DNA from: Bacteroidales bacterium UBA5219
Lineage (GTDB): Bacteria > Bacteroidota > Bacteroidia > Bacteroidales > ML635J-15
Assembly (NCBI GenBank): GCA_002412425.1
Contig: DHVB01000021.1
Span: forward strand, 1-64,000
DNA length: 64,000 nt
Direction: 5' to 3'
Of this stretch, positions 52,293-61,318 are shown piece by piece (the first letter of the stretch is position 1; every line of letters starts with the position of its first letter). Position numbers and translations under genes: made by a program. The notes under the pieces were generated by a model, which was not told where the DNA came from, made no database searches, and saw only the letters and a list, made by a program, of their open reading frames with translations.

Positions 52293-54047
52293 ATGAAACA
52301 TGTAATTTTTACTTTTTTTGTTGTTTTATTTTCTTTAGCATTAAATGCTCAAATTTGTGATCCTAATTGTACTCCCGACCAATCTTGTGTCGAAAATTTT
52401 GAAGGTAATGGAATGATATGTCCTGTAGATCTTCCTGTTGCTACACAAAATGTTTTTTATGACGAAACAGTTACTGTTATTCCACCTAAAAATTTTGAAG
52501 GTCTTTCTTTGATTGGTGCTATTAGAATTGATGAGGTTAATGGATTGCCAGAAGGAATAGCTTGGTGTAAAAGTCAAGAAATATTTAATGTTACAACTCC
52601 GCTTACTCGCTATTGTGCACAATTAAAGGGAACTCCTACAACACCTGGCGAGTATCAATTAACATTAAAAATTACTCCTTATCTTAACTTTTTTGGTACA
52701 CTCGTGGAACAAAGCCCTGTCTATGATGACACTTCTTTACTAATAGTAGTTCTTCCTTATGTTGAGCCTCCTGTAGCAGATTTTGAAGCTAATGTAACAA
52801 CTATTGAGCAAGGTCAACAAGTTAGTTTTACTGATTTAAGCACAAATGATCCAACAAGTTGGTCTTGGATTTTTGAAGGAGGAACACCTGGTGCAAGTAC
52901 AGAACAAAGTCCTACAGTTACTTATATGGTGCCTGGAACTTATAATGTTTCTCTTACCGTAGCAAACGCAGGTGGTGAGGATAATGTTGTGAAAAACGCA
53001 TATATTACTGTTACTGCAACACCTACACCTCCAGTAGCAAATTTTGTTGGAAATCCTACAACTATTACAGTTGGTGGAACAGTTGCTTTTACGGACCAAT
53101 CTACAAATAATCCTACATCTTGGGAATGGGTTTTTGATGGAGGAGAACCTGCTACAAGCACAGATCAAAACCCAACAGTAACCTACAACACAGCAGGAAC
53201 ATACACTGTAAAACTAACTGCAACAAATGTTGATGGTAGCGATGCAAAAACAAGAACAAACTATATTACAGTTGTAGAAGATGGCTCTTTTACAGCAGAC
53301 TTTATCGGAAATCCAACAACTGTAGAAGAAGGCGACACTGTTTACTTTACAGACCAATCTTTAGGTAATGTAACTTCTTGGAATTGGGAATTTTCTGGAG
53401 GTAATCCAGCAACAAGCACAGAACAAAGCCCATCTGTAGTATATGAAATTGCTGGCGTTTATGATGTTAAGCTAACAATTAGCGATGGAACAAATCAAGA
53501 TGAAGAAGTTAAAGTTGGATATGTTACAGTTATTCCACAACCAGAACCTGTAGTAGCTGACTTTACAGCAAATCCTACAAGTGTTGAAATTGGCGGAACA
53601 GTTAATTTTACAGACCAATCTACTGGTGGTGTTACTTCTTGGAATTGGCAATTCCCAGGCGGTAATCCAGCGACAAGTATTTTACCAAATCCATCTGTAG
53701 TTTATAATACTGTTGGTACTTATGATGTTACTCTAACAGTTGGCAATGGAACAAACCAAGACGAAGAAGTTAAAACTGCTTATATTACAGTTATCCCATC
53801 AGGAATTGAAGGAATAGATTTTGATTTTGTAAAAATTTATCCTAACCCAGCTTCTGATAATATTGTTGTTGAAGCACTAGGCTTAGAAGCCGTAAGCATT
53901 ATTGATGTTTTAGGAAAAGTAGTTTATACAAAAACAACAAATTCAGACAAAGAATTTATTGATGTTAGCAAATTGAAAAAAGCTAATTATTTTATAAAAG
54001 TAAAAACTAATAGTGGCGAAATTGTAAAAACTATTAGTGTGAAATAA
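52293..54047 (+). CDS. Secreted protein with four PKD domains and T9SS tail
   Basis: A 584-residue exported protein. After the signal peptide (LALNAQ) comes a cysteine-bearing N-terminal domain (ICDPNCTPDQSCVEN), about residues 20-160. Four PKD domains of roughly 80 residues follow, recognisable from repeated FTDQST...SWNW and GTYDV.LTV motifs. A T9SS type A tail ends it (FVKIYPNPASDNI). It should be displayed on the cell surface and may bind ligand for the TonB receptor encoded 29 bases upstream. A strong terminator follows at 54071. The binding role is inference. Confidence 0.87.
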   Translation: MKHVIFTFFVVLFSLALNAQICDPNCTPDQSCVENFEGNGMICPVDLPVATQNVFYDETVTVIPPKNFEGLSLIGAIRIDEVNGLPEGIAWCKSQEIFNVTTPLTRYCAQLKGTPTTPGEYQLTLKITPYLNFFGTLVEQSPVYDDTSLLIVVLPYVEPPVADFEANVTTIEQGQQVSFTDLSTNDPTSWSWIFEGGTPGASTEQSPTVTYMVPGTYNVSLTVANAGGEDNVVKNAYITVTATPTPPVANFVGNPTTITVGGTVAFTDQSTNNPTSWEWVFDGGEPATSTDQNPTVTYNTAGTYTVKLTATNVDGSDAKTRTNYITVVEDGSFTADFIGNPTTVEEGDTVYFTDQSLGNVTSWNWEFSGGNPATSTEQSPSVVYEIAGVYDVKLTISDGTNQDEEVKVGYVTVIPQPEPVVADFTANPTSVEIGGTVNFTDQSTGGVTSWNWQFPGGNPATSILPNPSVVYNTVGTYDVTLTVGNGTNQDEEVKTAYITVIPSGIEGIDFDFVKIYPNPASDNIVVEALGLEAVSIIDVLGKVVYTKTTNSDKEFIDVSKLKKANYFIKVKTNSGEIVKTISVK

Positions 54048-54070
54048 ACAAGTCTTAATCTATAAATATT

Positions 54071-54107
54071 AAAGCTCTATTCTTTTGGATAGAGCTTTTT
54101 TTTATTT
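54071..54107 (+). terminator. Intrinsic terminator after the PKD gene
   Basis: A perfect 10-base-pair stem (54071-54080 with 54089-54098) with an 8-base loop is followed directly by a run of T residues. It lies 23 bases after the PKD gene stop and between two converging transcripts, so it may also slow the opposing one, although the T run is weaker in that direction. Confidence 0.8.
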
Positions 54108-54129
54108 TTTATTATTTGAGGATTGATAA

Positions 54130-55392
54130 CTATTTATTTATCAACATTACTTTTTCAATTTTGGTGTCTTGAACTTTAAGGATTTTAAATTTATATTCTT
54201 TTTTATCCTCATTTACAGTAACAACAGTTCCTTGTTTAGGGAAATTACCCGTATGATGTAAAATATATCCAGCAATGGTTTCATATTCGTCTGATTCGCT
54301 TAAATCAAAACCATATTCATGATTAAATAAATCAACTTCTTGTCTTCCGTCCATGATATAATTACCATCAGAATTTATTATTACATCAGGTTCTGGGAAG
54401 TCGTGTTCGTCTTCAAATTCGCCAAAAATTTCTTCTAAAATATCTTCTAAAGTTACCATTCCGCTGGTAGCACCAAACTCATCAACAACAACAGCTAAAG
54501 ATTTATTGCTTTGAATAAGTTTGTCGAAAAGTTTTTTTGCCGACATTGTTTCTGGAACAATTAAAATATCTCTTGAAATCTCTTCTATGCTTTTAGGATT
54601 TTTAAAAATGTCTTTAACATTAATATATGATTCAATTTCATCAATACTTTGTTTATAGACTAAGATATTTGAATGTCCAGACTCTATAAATTTGTCTCGC
54701 AAATCAGTCATGCTAATACTTGAAGGAACTGCAACAATTTCATTTCTTGGAATTATACATTCTCGAAGTTTTATTGATGAAAAATCAATAGCTTTTTTGA
54801 AAAATTTTAATTCTTGTTGGTTTTGATTATCTGCTTCATGAAAATTACCGGCTTCTAACATTTCTTCTACATCAATTTTTGAAAAAGCTAATTGTTTTGT
54901 AGAGAAATCAATTTTTTTGCCTGTAAATATTCTTATTAAAAGCGAAGAAATCCAAATTGTTAAACTGCCAATGGGATATAATAAATAATAGCAAATAATC
55001 AAAGGTATAGAAAAAGCTTTTACAGCCGTATAATTTATTATTCTAAAGAATGCTTTTGGAATAAATTCGGCAAAAACTAAAATCACAGCTGTTGACACAA
55101 TTGTTTGTATCAATAGAACATAAAATTCAGAATTTACATGTTGTACTATGGGTTCATATAAGAGTCTAGCCATAAAAATACCATAAATAGTATTTACTAT
55201 ATTGTTCCCGACCAACATTGTTGTGATATAACGCGAAGGATATGCGTTAAAAATAGTTAATATTCTAGAACTTAGACTAGATTCTTTTGATGCAAGTTCT
55301 AATCTTAATTTATTTGAAGATACAAACGCAATTTCTGAACCTGAAAAAAAGGCAGACAAAACTATCATTATGCCTACAATAATCCACTCCAT
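54130..55392 (-). CDS. CNNM/CorC-type hemolysin-family membrane protein
   Basis: A 420-residue protein with a CNNM membrane domain (about residues 1-190, starting IIVGIMIVLSAFFSGSE) and a pair of CBS domains (about 205-330, with IIPRNEIVAVP and VVVDEFGATSGMVTLEDILEEIFGE in part). A C-terminal CorC_HlyC domain follows (about 345-420). The family is implicated in magnesium or cobalt efflux and also includes gliding protein GldE. The gene is the last of a six-gene envelope operon, 2 bases after the small membrane protein. Transport function is likely but not proven, and no gldD lies nearby. Confidence 0.85.
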   Translation of the reverse strand: MEWIIVGIMIVLSAFFSGSEIAFVSSNKLRLELASKESSLSSRILTIFNAYPSRYITTMLVGNNIVNTIYGIFMARLLYEPIVQHVNSEFYVLLIQTIVSTAVILVFAEFIPKAFFRIINYTAVKAFSIPLIICYYLLYPIGSLTIWISSLLIRIFTGKKIDFSTKQLAFSKIDVEEMLEAGNFHEADNQNQQELKFFKKAIDFSSIKLRECIIPRNEIVAVPSSISMTDLRDKFIESGHSNILVYKQSIDEIESYINVKDIFKNPKSIEEISRDILIVPETMSAKKLFDKLIQSNKSLAVVVDEFGATSGMVTLEDILEEIFGEFEDEHDFPEPDVIINSDGNYIMDGRQEVDLFNHEYGFDLSESDEYETIAGYILHHTGNFPKQGTVVTVNEDKKEYKFKILKVQDTKIEKVMLINK

Positions 55393-55394
55393 AA

Positions 55395-55607
55395 TTATTT
55401 TCTACTTTCTCTTCTTTCTAAGTTTCTTCTTTGTATGCGGCGAACCCCAAACATTCCTAATGAAATAATTCCTATTCCATAAAATAACCATGATTTGTCA
55501 AAACCGTGTTTTATGTGGTAGTAAATACCCACGCCAACACAAAACATTGCTGTAATTATGTAAAGAACTTCAATTACAATCATTACAATTCTTCTATTTT
55601 TATTCAT
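55395..55607 (-). CDS. Small two-helix membrane protein
   Basis: A 70-residue basic protein with two predicted membrane helices (about residues 8-28 and 40-55) and an Arg-rich C-terminal tail (RRIQRRNLERRESRK). It overlaps lptC by 8 bases and ends 2 bases before the CorC-like gene, so it is embedded in the operon and should be made with them. I do not recognise it. It may be an accessory subunit of LptC or the CorC-like protein. Confidence 0.6.
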   Translation of the reverse strand: MNKNRRIVMIVIEVLYIITAMFCVGVGIYYHIKHGFDKSWLFYGIGIISLGMFGVRRIQRRNLERRESRK

Positions 55608-56166
55608 CTTTAATTTTTATTGATCCTGTAGGTTTTATAATTTTCCAATTTGTGAATTCTTGATTTGACTCAAAACCTTCGCCATATAAAATTTCGTCTT
55701 CAGTTGTTATTCTAACAAATTTATCCGAATAAATTCTTTCAGCTTTCATGTCCCAAAACAACTGTTCGGTATTTATTTTTTCGTTATTATCACTATTATT
55801 AATTTCTACATTGCTTTTGGCTTCCCATAATTCTTCTTTTATAGAGTATTTAGCGTAATTACATCTGAGCGTTCCGCTAACTAGCATTGATCTATTGTAA
55901 AACTCAACGAATAATCCTTTTTCATAAATATCGCAAGGAATTTCTCGTTTTTCGTACCTAACTAATTTTGGGGCATAAATTTTTAGTTTTATAATACCCG
56001 AATCGCTATATACTGTTTCTAAGCCAGTGAGGTCAAACGTAGGAAGGTCTTGAACTTCTGTTATTTTATTTATAGTGTCTATATCGTTTTTGCAAGCTGT
56101 AAATACTGTGCTAAATACTAATATAGACACTATAATTATTGTTAAAGGTATAAATTTACTATTCAC
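55600..56166 (-). CDS. lptC: LPS transport protein LptC
   Basis: LptC is the inner-membrane-anchored bridge that passes lipopolysaccharide from the LptBFG transporter to LptA. The 188-residue protein has a signal or anchor (IIIVSILVFSTVFTACKND). It may be a lipoprotein, with Cys25 in the FTAC box. The beta-jellyroll stretch contains the usual LWEAKSNVEI and TEQLFWDMKAERIYSDKFVRI segments. It overlaps the TPR gene and the small membrane-protein gene by 8 bases each. The jellyroll pattern and the operon context make the assignment good. Confidence 0.8.
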   Translation of the reverse strand: MNSKFIPLTIIIVSILVFSTVFTACKNDIDTINKITEVQDLPTFDLTGLETVYSDSGIIKLKIYAPKLVRYEKREIPCDIYEKGLFVEFYNRSMLVSGTLRCNYAKYSIKEELWEAKSNVEINNSDNNEKINTEQLFWDMKAERIYSDKFVRITTEDEILYGEGFESNQEFTNWKIIKPTGSIKIKDE

Positions 56167-57490
56167 TTTTAGCTCTTAATGTTGTAGTTTCACCTATCCA
56201 ACAGCCTATAGTAATAGTTTGACCTGCTTTATAATTTTCCCAGAAAAGCTCATCACCTGTTGGGAAAGCTGCTGAATATCTGTAAATTAACTCATTTGCT
56301 TCAGGAGAAACTGATGGGTCAACATTTTTAGCTTTTATAAATTGATCAACTATTAAGCAATTTAAACTTTTCTTTTCAACAACAGTTTCACCACAAGAAC
56401 CACCTGCTGCATATAGTCTTCCAATTAAGATATATGCTTTTCCGTAGTTAGGATTGTTTACTAAAGCATTGCGTGCAGCTTGTCTAGCTTTAACGTAATT
56501 TTTAAAATTACTGTAATATAAAAGAGCTAGCTCATAATACATATCTGCTTTTTTCAAAGAGTTTTCTTCTAAAGAAATTGCTTCTTCGTAAAACTTTTCA
56601 GCATTTGTTGCATCGCCTCTTTTAAAATAGCTTTGAGCAATAGAGTGGGCTGAAGTAGAAGTTTTTTCTGCATTATAAGCAGCGATAGCACATTTCATGT
56701 ATAAATCTGAAAGTTTGCAGTCATCAGTTTGACCACGATCTAACAAAGCAAGAATTTTTAAAGCAAGAGATATATCTTCAGGGTTTGCTTCAAATTTTGG
56801 TCCAAAAAGTCTTATTACAGTTGCACAATCAGCTGCACCAGTGTTTACAAATATTTCTTCAATATTTTTTGCAGTTTCTTCTAATCTTGCTCTTTTTGAT
56901 TCGCTAGCCTCATTATCTATTTGAGTATTTATCACATCAGATAAGTCAGAATAAGTATTAACAACATCTTCTTGTGTTGTAAGTTCGTTGCTATATAATA
57001 TTGCAGTTGTTTGCATTAAATATTGAAGAACAAAATATTCAGAACTTTCTCTTCCAAGTTCGAAAGATCTTCTTAATACTTCGTTAGCTTCTTTTACTTG
57101 TTCGTTTCTATATTTTAGCATAGAAATACCTTTACGACCTAAAACTAAAGCTTCTTGGTTGTAATGTTTTATTCTATTATCGAACACCATCATTAAAGTA
57201 TCAATATAAGCTTCACGAGCAGCATCTTCAGTTTGTTGTTCGATAAAATATTCAACTATTGTTGTGCCATGAATATAAATATTTCTTGTTGCTGCTGGGC
57301 AATTTTTAAAACACCATCTCCATGCTGGCATTGCATCTTTATAATTTTGTTGGTTAACAAACTCATTATAAGTTGATAACATAATCATGCACTTGTCTGG
57401 GTCGCTTCCTAAATCACCTTCTTGTGCCACTGCGCTGTTGCTAAACATAACAGCTAATAAAATTCCGGTAAAAAATACAAATGTTTTCAT
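56159..57490 (-). CDS. Secreted TPR protein of the lptC operon
   Basis: A 443-residue product with a signal peptide ending at SAVAQ. Several TPR-type helix pairs occupy the region from about residue 255 to 375, for example AQSYFKRGDATNAEKFYEEAI and ADMYYELALLYYSNFKNYVKA in pieces. The earlier part has looser helical repeats. Cysteines near both ends could form disulfides. It overlaps lptC by 8 bases and follows the OMP gene by 22. The position suggests a periplasmic adaptor for envelope assembly; its function is unknown. Confidence 0.8.
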   Translation of the reverse strand: MKTFVFFTGILLAVMFSNSAVAQEGDLGSDPDKCMIMLSTYNEFVNQQNYKDAMPAWRWCFKNCPAATRNIYIHGTTIVEYFIEQQTEDAAREAYIDTLMMVFDNRIKHYNQEALVLGRKGISMLKYRNEQVKEANEVLRRSFELGRESSEYFVLQYLMQTTAILYSNELTTQEDVVNTYSDLSDVINTQIDNEASESKRARLEETAKNIEEIFVNTGAADCATVIRLFGPKFEANPEDISLALKILALLDRGQTDDCKLSDLYMKCAIAAYNAEKTSTSAHSIAQSYFKRGDATNAEKFYEEAISLEENSLKKADMYYELALLYYSNFKNYVKARQAARNALVNNPNYGKAYILIGRLYAAGGSCGETVVEKKSLNCLIVDQFIKAKNVDPSVSPEANELIYRYSAAFPTGDELFWENYKAGQTITIGCWIGETTTLRAKSE

Positions 57491-57512
57491 AATAAAAAAC
57501 TTTTAAAATTGT

Positions 57513-58790
57513 TTAATCAAATTTACTTTTTATAAACCACATATCTGCTAAATTAAGGCTGAGACCGATGATAAAATAATTTTCTGTAATAAAATTATTT
57601 TTTGCACTTCCTCTTTGCCCAATTTGTAGCGATAAGTTATATGATGTCTTAGAACGTTTTGTTGGTAATCCTAATCCAAAACTTATGCCAAAGTCAGAAA
57701 TCTTTGTTTCTGAGTTGTTTAGGTTGATAAAATTTTGGTTAGAATAAAACCCCGCTCTATAGCTTACGCCTTGCCAATATTTATAATATAATTTACTTCT
57801 TCCTGCTGGTGTGTATTCAGTTCCAACAGAGATAAATGTACTGTTTGATAATTGGTCGCTTAGTTCAAAATATTTTGCTTTTGACCAATCTTGTATAGTA
57901 TAATCAACTCCCACATAAAGTTTGTCATCGTGGTTATAGCCTATTCCCACACCTATTTTTTGAGCTAAGCTAATTTTGCCTTTTTCGTTAATAGATTGAA
58001 AAATTGTATCTGTTATTGCAGAACTATGACTAAGTGTATTAAAAACCATTGTGTTTCGAACAGCATTTAATTGTGAGTTATAAGCATATACTCCAGAAAT
58101 ACTAAGTTTATTTTCGGGATTCAAATTTATGTTGTAATTCATACCTAAGTCAAAGCTAAAATCGTTTATTCTTACAGTGTTTTGCTCAATAACATTTAAA
58201 AAAGCTCCTGTTTTGTCATCAAAGTCAATAGAGTTGGAATGGTATATTTTACCAAAATAATAAAACGCATTAATTCCTATACTAAAGTTTTTGAAAGGGG
58301 TAAATCCATTGCTCCACGCCACTTGATTTAGTCCGCCATTGCCACTGTATATATAATCTTTAGCTACGTTAAGCGACGAATCTCTATCAACAATTGAATA
58401 GGCGACATTACTATATGGCATAAAACCTACACATGATTTCCACCATTTTGTTATTGGGAAGCCAAATATTAAATGTGAAATTTGAAAATCGTAGTTTGAC
58501 ATACTTCCTTGAGTTTCAGTTTTGTAGGTGCGAATACCGCCATTAAAACCAAAATCAAAGATAAAAGTCATAGTATCTATTTGGCTAACTAAAGCGGGAT
58601 TTATAAAATTAATGCCATTATTATATGGTAGAGTGTAGCTTGTTCTACCCATTGCATTGTTTCTAATCAAGGAATTTTGGTTTACGTCTCCAAGTCCGTA
58701 CCTTGTATAAGGCGAGCCTACTCTTCCTTGTGCGAGACATATTATTGAGCTTATTGTTAAAGCAAGAATAAGAATAATTCTTTTATGCAT
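57513..58790 (-). CDS. Outer-membrane beta-barrel protein (OmpP1/FadL-like)
   Basis: A 425-residue product with a signal peptide (ISSIICLAQ), then SPYTRYGLGDVNQNS, the conserved start of a family of Bacteroidota barrel proteins encoded beside coaX. Aromatic-rich alternating strands run to the C-terminal region (GLSLNLADMWFIKSKFD). Its transport substrate is unknown and the FadL link is only a fold-level guess. It overlaps coaX by 8 bases and precedes the TPR gene by 22 bases. Confidence 0.75.
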   Translation of the reverse strand: MHKRIILILALTISSIICLAQGRVGSPYTRYGLGDVNQNSLIRNNAMGRTSYTLPYNNGINFINPALVSQIDTMTFIFDFGFNGGIRTYKTETQGSMSNYDFQISHLIFGFPITKWWKSCVGFMPYSNVAYSIVDRDSSLNVAKDYIYSGNGGLNQVAWSNGFTPFKNFSIGINAFYYFGKIYHSNSIDFDDKTGAFLNVIEQNTVRINDFSFDLGMNYNINLNPENKLSISGVYAYNSQLNAVRNTMVFNTLSHSSAITDTIFQSINEKGKISLAQKIGVGIGYNHDDKLYVGVDYTIQDWSKAKYFELSDQLSNSTFISVGTEYTPAGRSKLYYKYWQGVSYRAGFYSNQNFINLNNSETKISDFGISFGLGLPTKRSKTSYNLSLQIGQRGSAKNNFITENYFIIGLSLNLADMWFIKSKFD

Positions 58791-59514
58791 TTAGTTCTAA
58801 AATTTTATTTAATCCCAAAGTTGTTAAATTTGGCTCTGCAAAAATGCGAAAATTTAATAACTTTTCAAAGAAAAAACTATCTCCACCTGTAAAAATTATA
58901 TTCAAATCAGAATATTTCAATTTAAAATCTTCGATAACGCCTTTAACTTCATGTAAAATTCCGTTCTGAACGCCATATCGTATAGCTTGTTCAGTGTTTT
59001 GTCCAAATAAATTGTTATCTTCAGCATCAATATCAATTAACGGTAATTTTTTTGTAAAAGTATTTAGGGCTTTAAATCTAATTTTAATTCCAGGACTAAT
59101 ATTTCCTCCTTCATAAATTTTACCGTCTTTTAAAATGTCATAAGTAATGGCTGTTCCAGCATCTATTATTAAAGAATTTTTGTTAGGAAATAATTCTGAA
59201 GCTCCACAAACAGCAGCCAAACGGTCTATTCCAAGTGTTTCTAAACTTTTATAATTTATTATAACAGGCAGTTTATTTGTGTGTGAAAAAAATATAGTCT
59301 TAAAATTTTTAGTTAAATAATTTTCAAATAAAGCATTGCTTTCTCTAACATTTGATAAAATACAGGCAGAAATTTTAAAGTTTTTTTGTAAAAGTTTTAT
59401 GCTGTTTAATGCAGAATCCCAGTCTTTACAGTTTTCGGTAGAAACAATTTCTTTTTGCATTAAAACTCTAAGTTTTATAATTGTATTTCCAGCATCTATT
59501 ATTAAATTAAACAT
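58783..59514 (-). CDS. coaX: Type III pantothenate kinase
   Basis: CoaX phosphorylates pantothenate in the first step of coenzyme A synthesis. The 243-residue protein starts FNLIIDAGNTIIK with the DAGNT phosphate loop, and has TLGIDRLAAVCGA and the IDAGTAITYD motif. I start at the ATG at 59514 because the frame's longer opening (59556) would run past a TATTTTTG promoter box at 59533-59540. It is the first gene of the coaX-OMP-TPR-lptC-corC operon. Confidence 0.93.
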   Translation of the reverse strand: MFNLIIDAGNTIIKLRVLMQKEIVSTENCKDWDSALNSIKLLQKNFKISACILSNVRESNALFENYLTKNFKTIFFSHTNKLPVIINYKSLETLGIDRLAAVCGASELFPNKNSLIIDAGTAITYDILKDGKIYEGGNISPGIKIRFKALNTFTKKLPLIDIDAEDNNLFGQNTEQAIRYGVQNGILHEVKGVIEDFKLKYSDLNIIFTGGDSFFFEKLLNFRIFAEPNLTTLGLNKILELNA

Positions 59515-59532
59515 GTCTGTATTTTTATTTAA

Positions 59533-59540
59533 CAAAAATA
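59533..59540 (-). promoter_or_regulatory. Probable -7 box of the coaX operon
   Basis: TATTTTTG on the minus strand is a perfect TAnnTTTG match, 18 bases before the ATG at 59514. It supports the shorter start of coaX. Confidence 0.5.
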
Positions 59541-59718
59541 GAAATTTAATTCTCACATTTATTAGAAAGTGAAGTTAAATTATTTAAAAAAACTTTAAAA
59601 TTGGCAAATTAGTTTAGTTTTTTGTGTTTTAGCATTAGTTTTTATCAAATTTTTGGGTGTTGTGAATAAAAAAGTGAAAAAAGTTAATTTATAGAGAACA
59701 ATTTTTTTTCTTATGTAT

Positions 59719-59726
59719 TATTTTTG
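59719..59726 (+). promoter_or_regulatory. Probable -7 box of arcC
   Basis: TATTTTTG is a perfect TAnnTTTG match 16 bases before the ATG at 59743. It lies inside the longer frame that opens at 59713 and so argues for the shorter start. Confidence 0.5.
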
Positions 59727-59742
59727 TGAGCAAAAATTAGTT

Positions 59743-60696
59743 ATGGAAAACACAAAATTAGCAGTTGTGGCTTTTGGCGGGAATGCTCTATTGCGAGCTG
59801 GTCAAAAAGGCAGAGTTGAGGAACAAGCAGCAAATGTTTATACTACTTGCGAAAGTTTGTTGAGTTTAGTAAAAAATGGTTACAATCTTGTTGTAAGCCA
59901 TGGTAATGGTCCGCAAGTTGGGAATATTTTGTTGCAAGTAGATGCTGGGGAAAAACTTTATAATATTCCCGAAATGCCTCTTGATATTTGTGGTGCTTAT
60001 TCTCAAGGTTTTATTGGTTATTTGATTGAGCAGCAGTTTAAAAATGTTTTAGTAAAAAATGGATTAGACAAAAATATTATTACTCTTGTAACTCAAGTTT
60101 TAGTTGACGAAAACGACAAAGCCTTTCAAAATCCAACAAAACCTATAGGTCCTTATTATACCGAAGAAGAAAAAGATGCTTTAAAATTAAAAAATCCTCA
60201 AGATTGTTTTGCAAAAGACCCAAAAGGTAAGGGTTGGCGTAAAATTGTAGCTTCTCCCAAACCTATTGATATTAGCAATAAAGAAATTGTTGAAAGGCTT
60301 TCTCGCGAAGGAAATATTGTAGTTGCTGTTGGTGGTGGTGGAATACCAGTTTTTTATCCCGAAAAAGGGCGTTTACAAGGAATTGATGCAGTAATAGATA
60401 AGGATTTAGCTTCATCTATGTTGGCTGTTTATATAAATGCTGATGAGTTTTACATTTTGACAGATGTTCCAAAAGTTTGCTTAAACTTTAATACAGCTTC
60501 TGAAAAAAGATTGGATACTATTACTGTTAGCGAGGCAAAGCAATATTTAGAACAAGGTCATTTTACCGAAGGAAGCATGGCACCAAAAATTAGAGCAGCT
60601 TTAAACTTTGTAGAAAATGGCGGTAAAGTTTGTATTATAACCGAAGCCTCCCAACTCGGACAGCCAATGTCGGGGACAAGAGTTGTTAGGGGGTAG
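59743..60696 (+). CDS. arcC: Carbamate kinase
   Basis: A 317-residue enzyme that makes ATP from carbamoyl phosphate, as in arginine or purine fermentation. The N-terminal VVAFGGNALLRAGQKG and the catalytic-region stretch VVSHGNGPQVGNIL are family hallmarks. GWRKIVASPKP and VGGGGIPVF follow. I chose the ATG at 59743 because a promoter box precedes it, although the frame opens at 59713. No arginine deiminase or ornithine transcarbamylase gene lies nearby, so the carbamoyl phosphate source is unknown. Confidence in the family is high. Confidence 0.94.
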   Translation: MENTKLAVVAFGGNALLRAGQKGRVEEQAANVYTTCESLLSLVKNGYNLVVSHGNGPQVGNILLQVDAGEKLYNIPEMPLDICGAYSQGFIGYLIEQQFKNVLVKNGLDKNIITLVTQVLVDENDKAFQNPTKPIGPYYTEEEKDALKLKNPQDCFAKDPKGKGWRKIVASPKPIDISNKEIVERLSREGNIVVAVGGGGIPVFYPEKGRLQGIDAVIDKDLASSMLAVYINADEFYILTDVPKVCLNFNTASEKRLDTITVSEAKQYLEQGHFTEGSMAPKIRAALNFVENGGKVCIITEASQLGQPMSGTRVVRG

Positions 60697-60738
60697 GGGA
60701 AGTTCTAAACATTAAATCTATCTTTCAACAATTTTGCT

Positions 60739-60746
60739 TAAATTTG
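60739..60746 (+). promoter_or_regulatory. Possible -7 box for the 60841 gene
   Basis: TAAATTTG matches TAnnTTTG but lies 94 bases before the ATG at 60841, so a long leader would be implied. No clear -33 element. Confidence 0.3.
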
Positions 60747-60840
60747 TAAAATAATAAGGATAATTTGGAATGATAACAAAAAATAAAAATCGTTAACATG
60801 CAAATACAAATTAAAAACTATTCAAAAAATCAACAATAAT

Positions 60841-61194
60841 ATGCGAAGTGTTTTATTTCTATTGTTTGTGCTTACAATAAGTTGTCGAGCTATATCTCAG
60901 ACTAACAATTACACTTTAGTAAAAGTGATAGATTCTGTATTAAACAATTACCATTATATTGAAATCAAACAAGATACTAATATTTATCAAGCGATTTGTA
61001 GATTTGACATAATCACATTGGATAGCCTATGCATTGGTTTACAATATATAATTGAACCAAAACAGCATGCTTTTGTTGAGGATATTGACTCACTTACACC
61101 GTTTGAGAAAGTAAATTCACATTATATTGACAATAAACTAATATTTAAACTTGAAGATATTATTGTCATTAAATCTATGAAAAGATTTGAATAA
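60841..61194 (+). CDS. Small secreted hypothetical protein
   Basis: A 117-residue product with a signal peptide (LFLLFVLTISC). It may be a lipoprotein with Cys15, or cut later near AISQ. The mature part is strand-rich with no recognised motif. It stands alone between arcC and another small secreted gene, with a TAAATTTG box 94 bases upstream. I do not recognise it; its coding nature is supported only by the signal peptide and an uninterrupted frame. Confidence 0.5.
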   Translation: MRSVLFLLFVLTISCRAISQTNNYTLVKVIDSVLNNYHYIEIKQDTNIYQAICRFDIITLDSLCIGLQYIIEPKQHAFVEDIDSLTPFEKVNSHYIDNKLIFKLEDIIVIKSMKRFE

Positions 61195-61290
61195 ATTATA
61201 TGGATAGCGGTAGTGTACCATATGGAGCTTTTTAAAACACAAATTTGTAATATTTTGATAGTAAAATGTTTATGTTAGTAAATCTTTTTA

Positions 61291-61298
61291 TAAATTTG
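61291..61298 (+). promoter_or_regulatory. Probable -7 box for the 61319 gene
   Basis: TAAATTTG matches TAnnTTTG and ends 20 bases before the ATG at 61319; a weak TTTA lies 18 bases upstream (61269-61272). Confidence 0.4.
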
Positions 61299-61318
61299 TA
61301 AAAAAGAACAACGAAATA

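Noticed and set aside
52836..53168. Minus-strand frames rich in Cys and Ser inside the PKD gene
   Set aside because: They mirror the repetitive PKD coding sequence and have no independent support.
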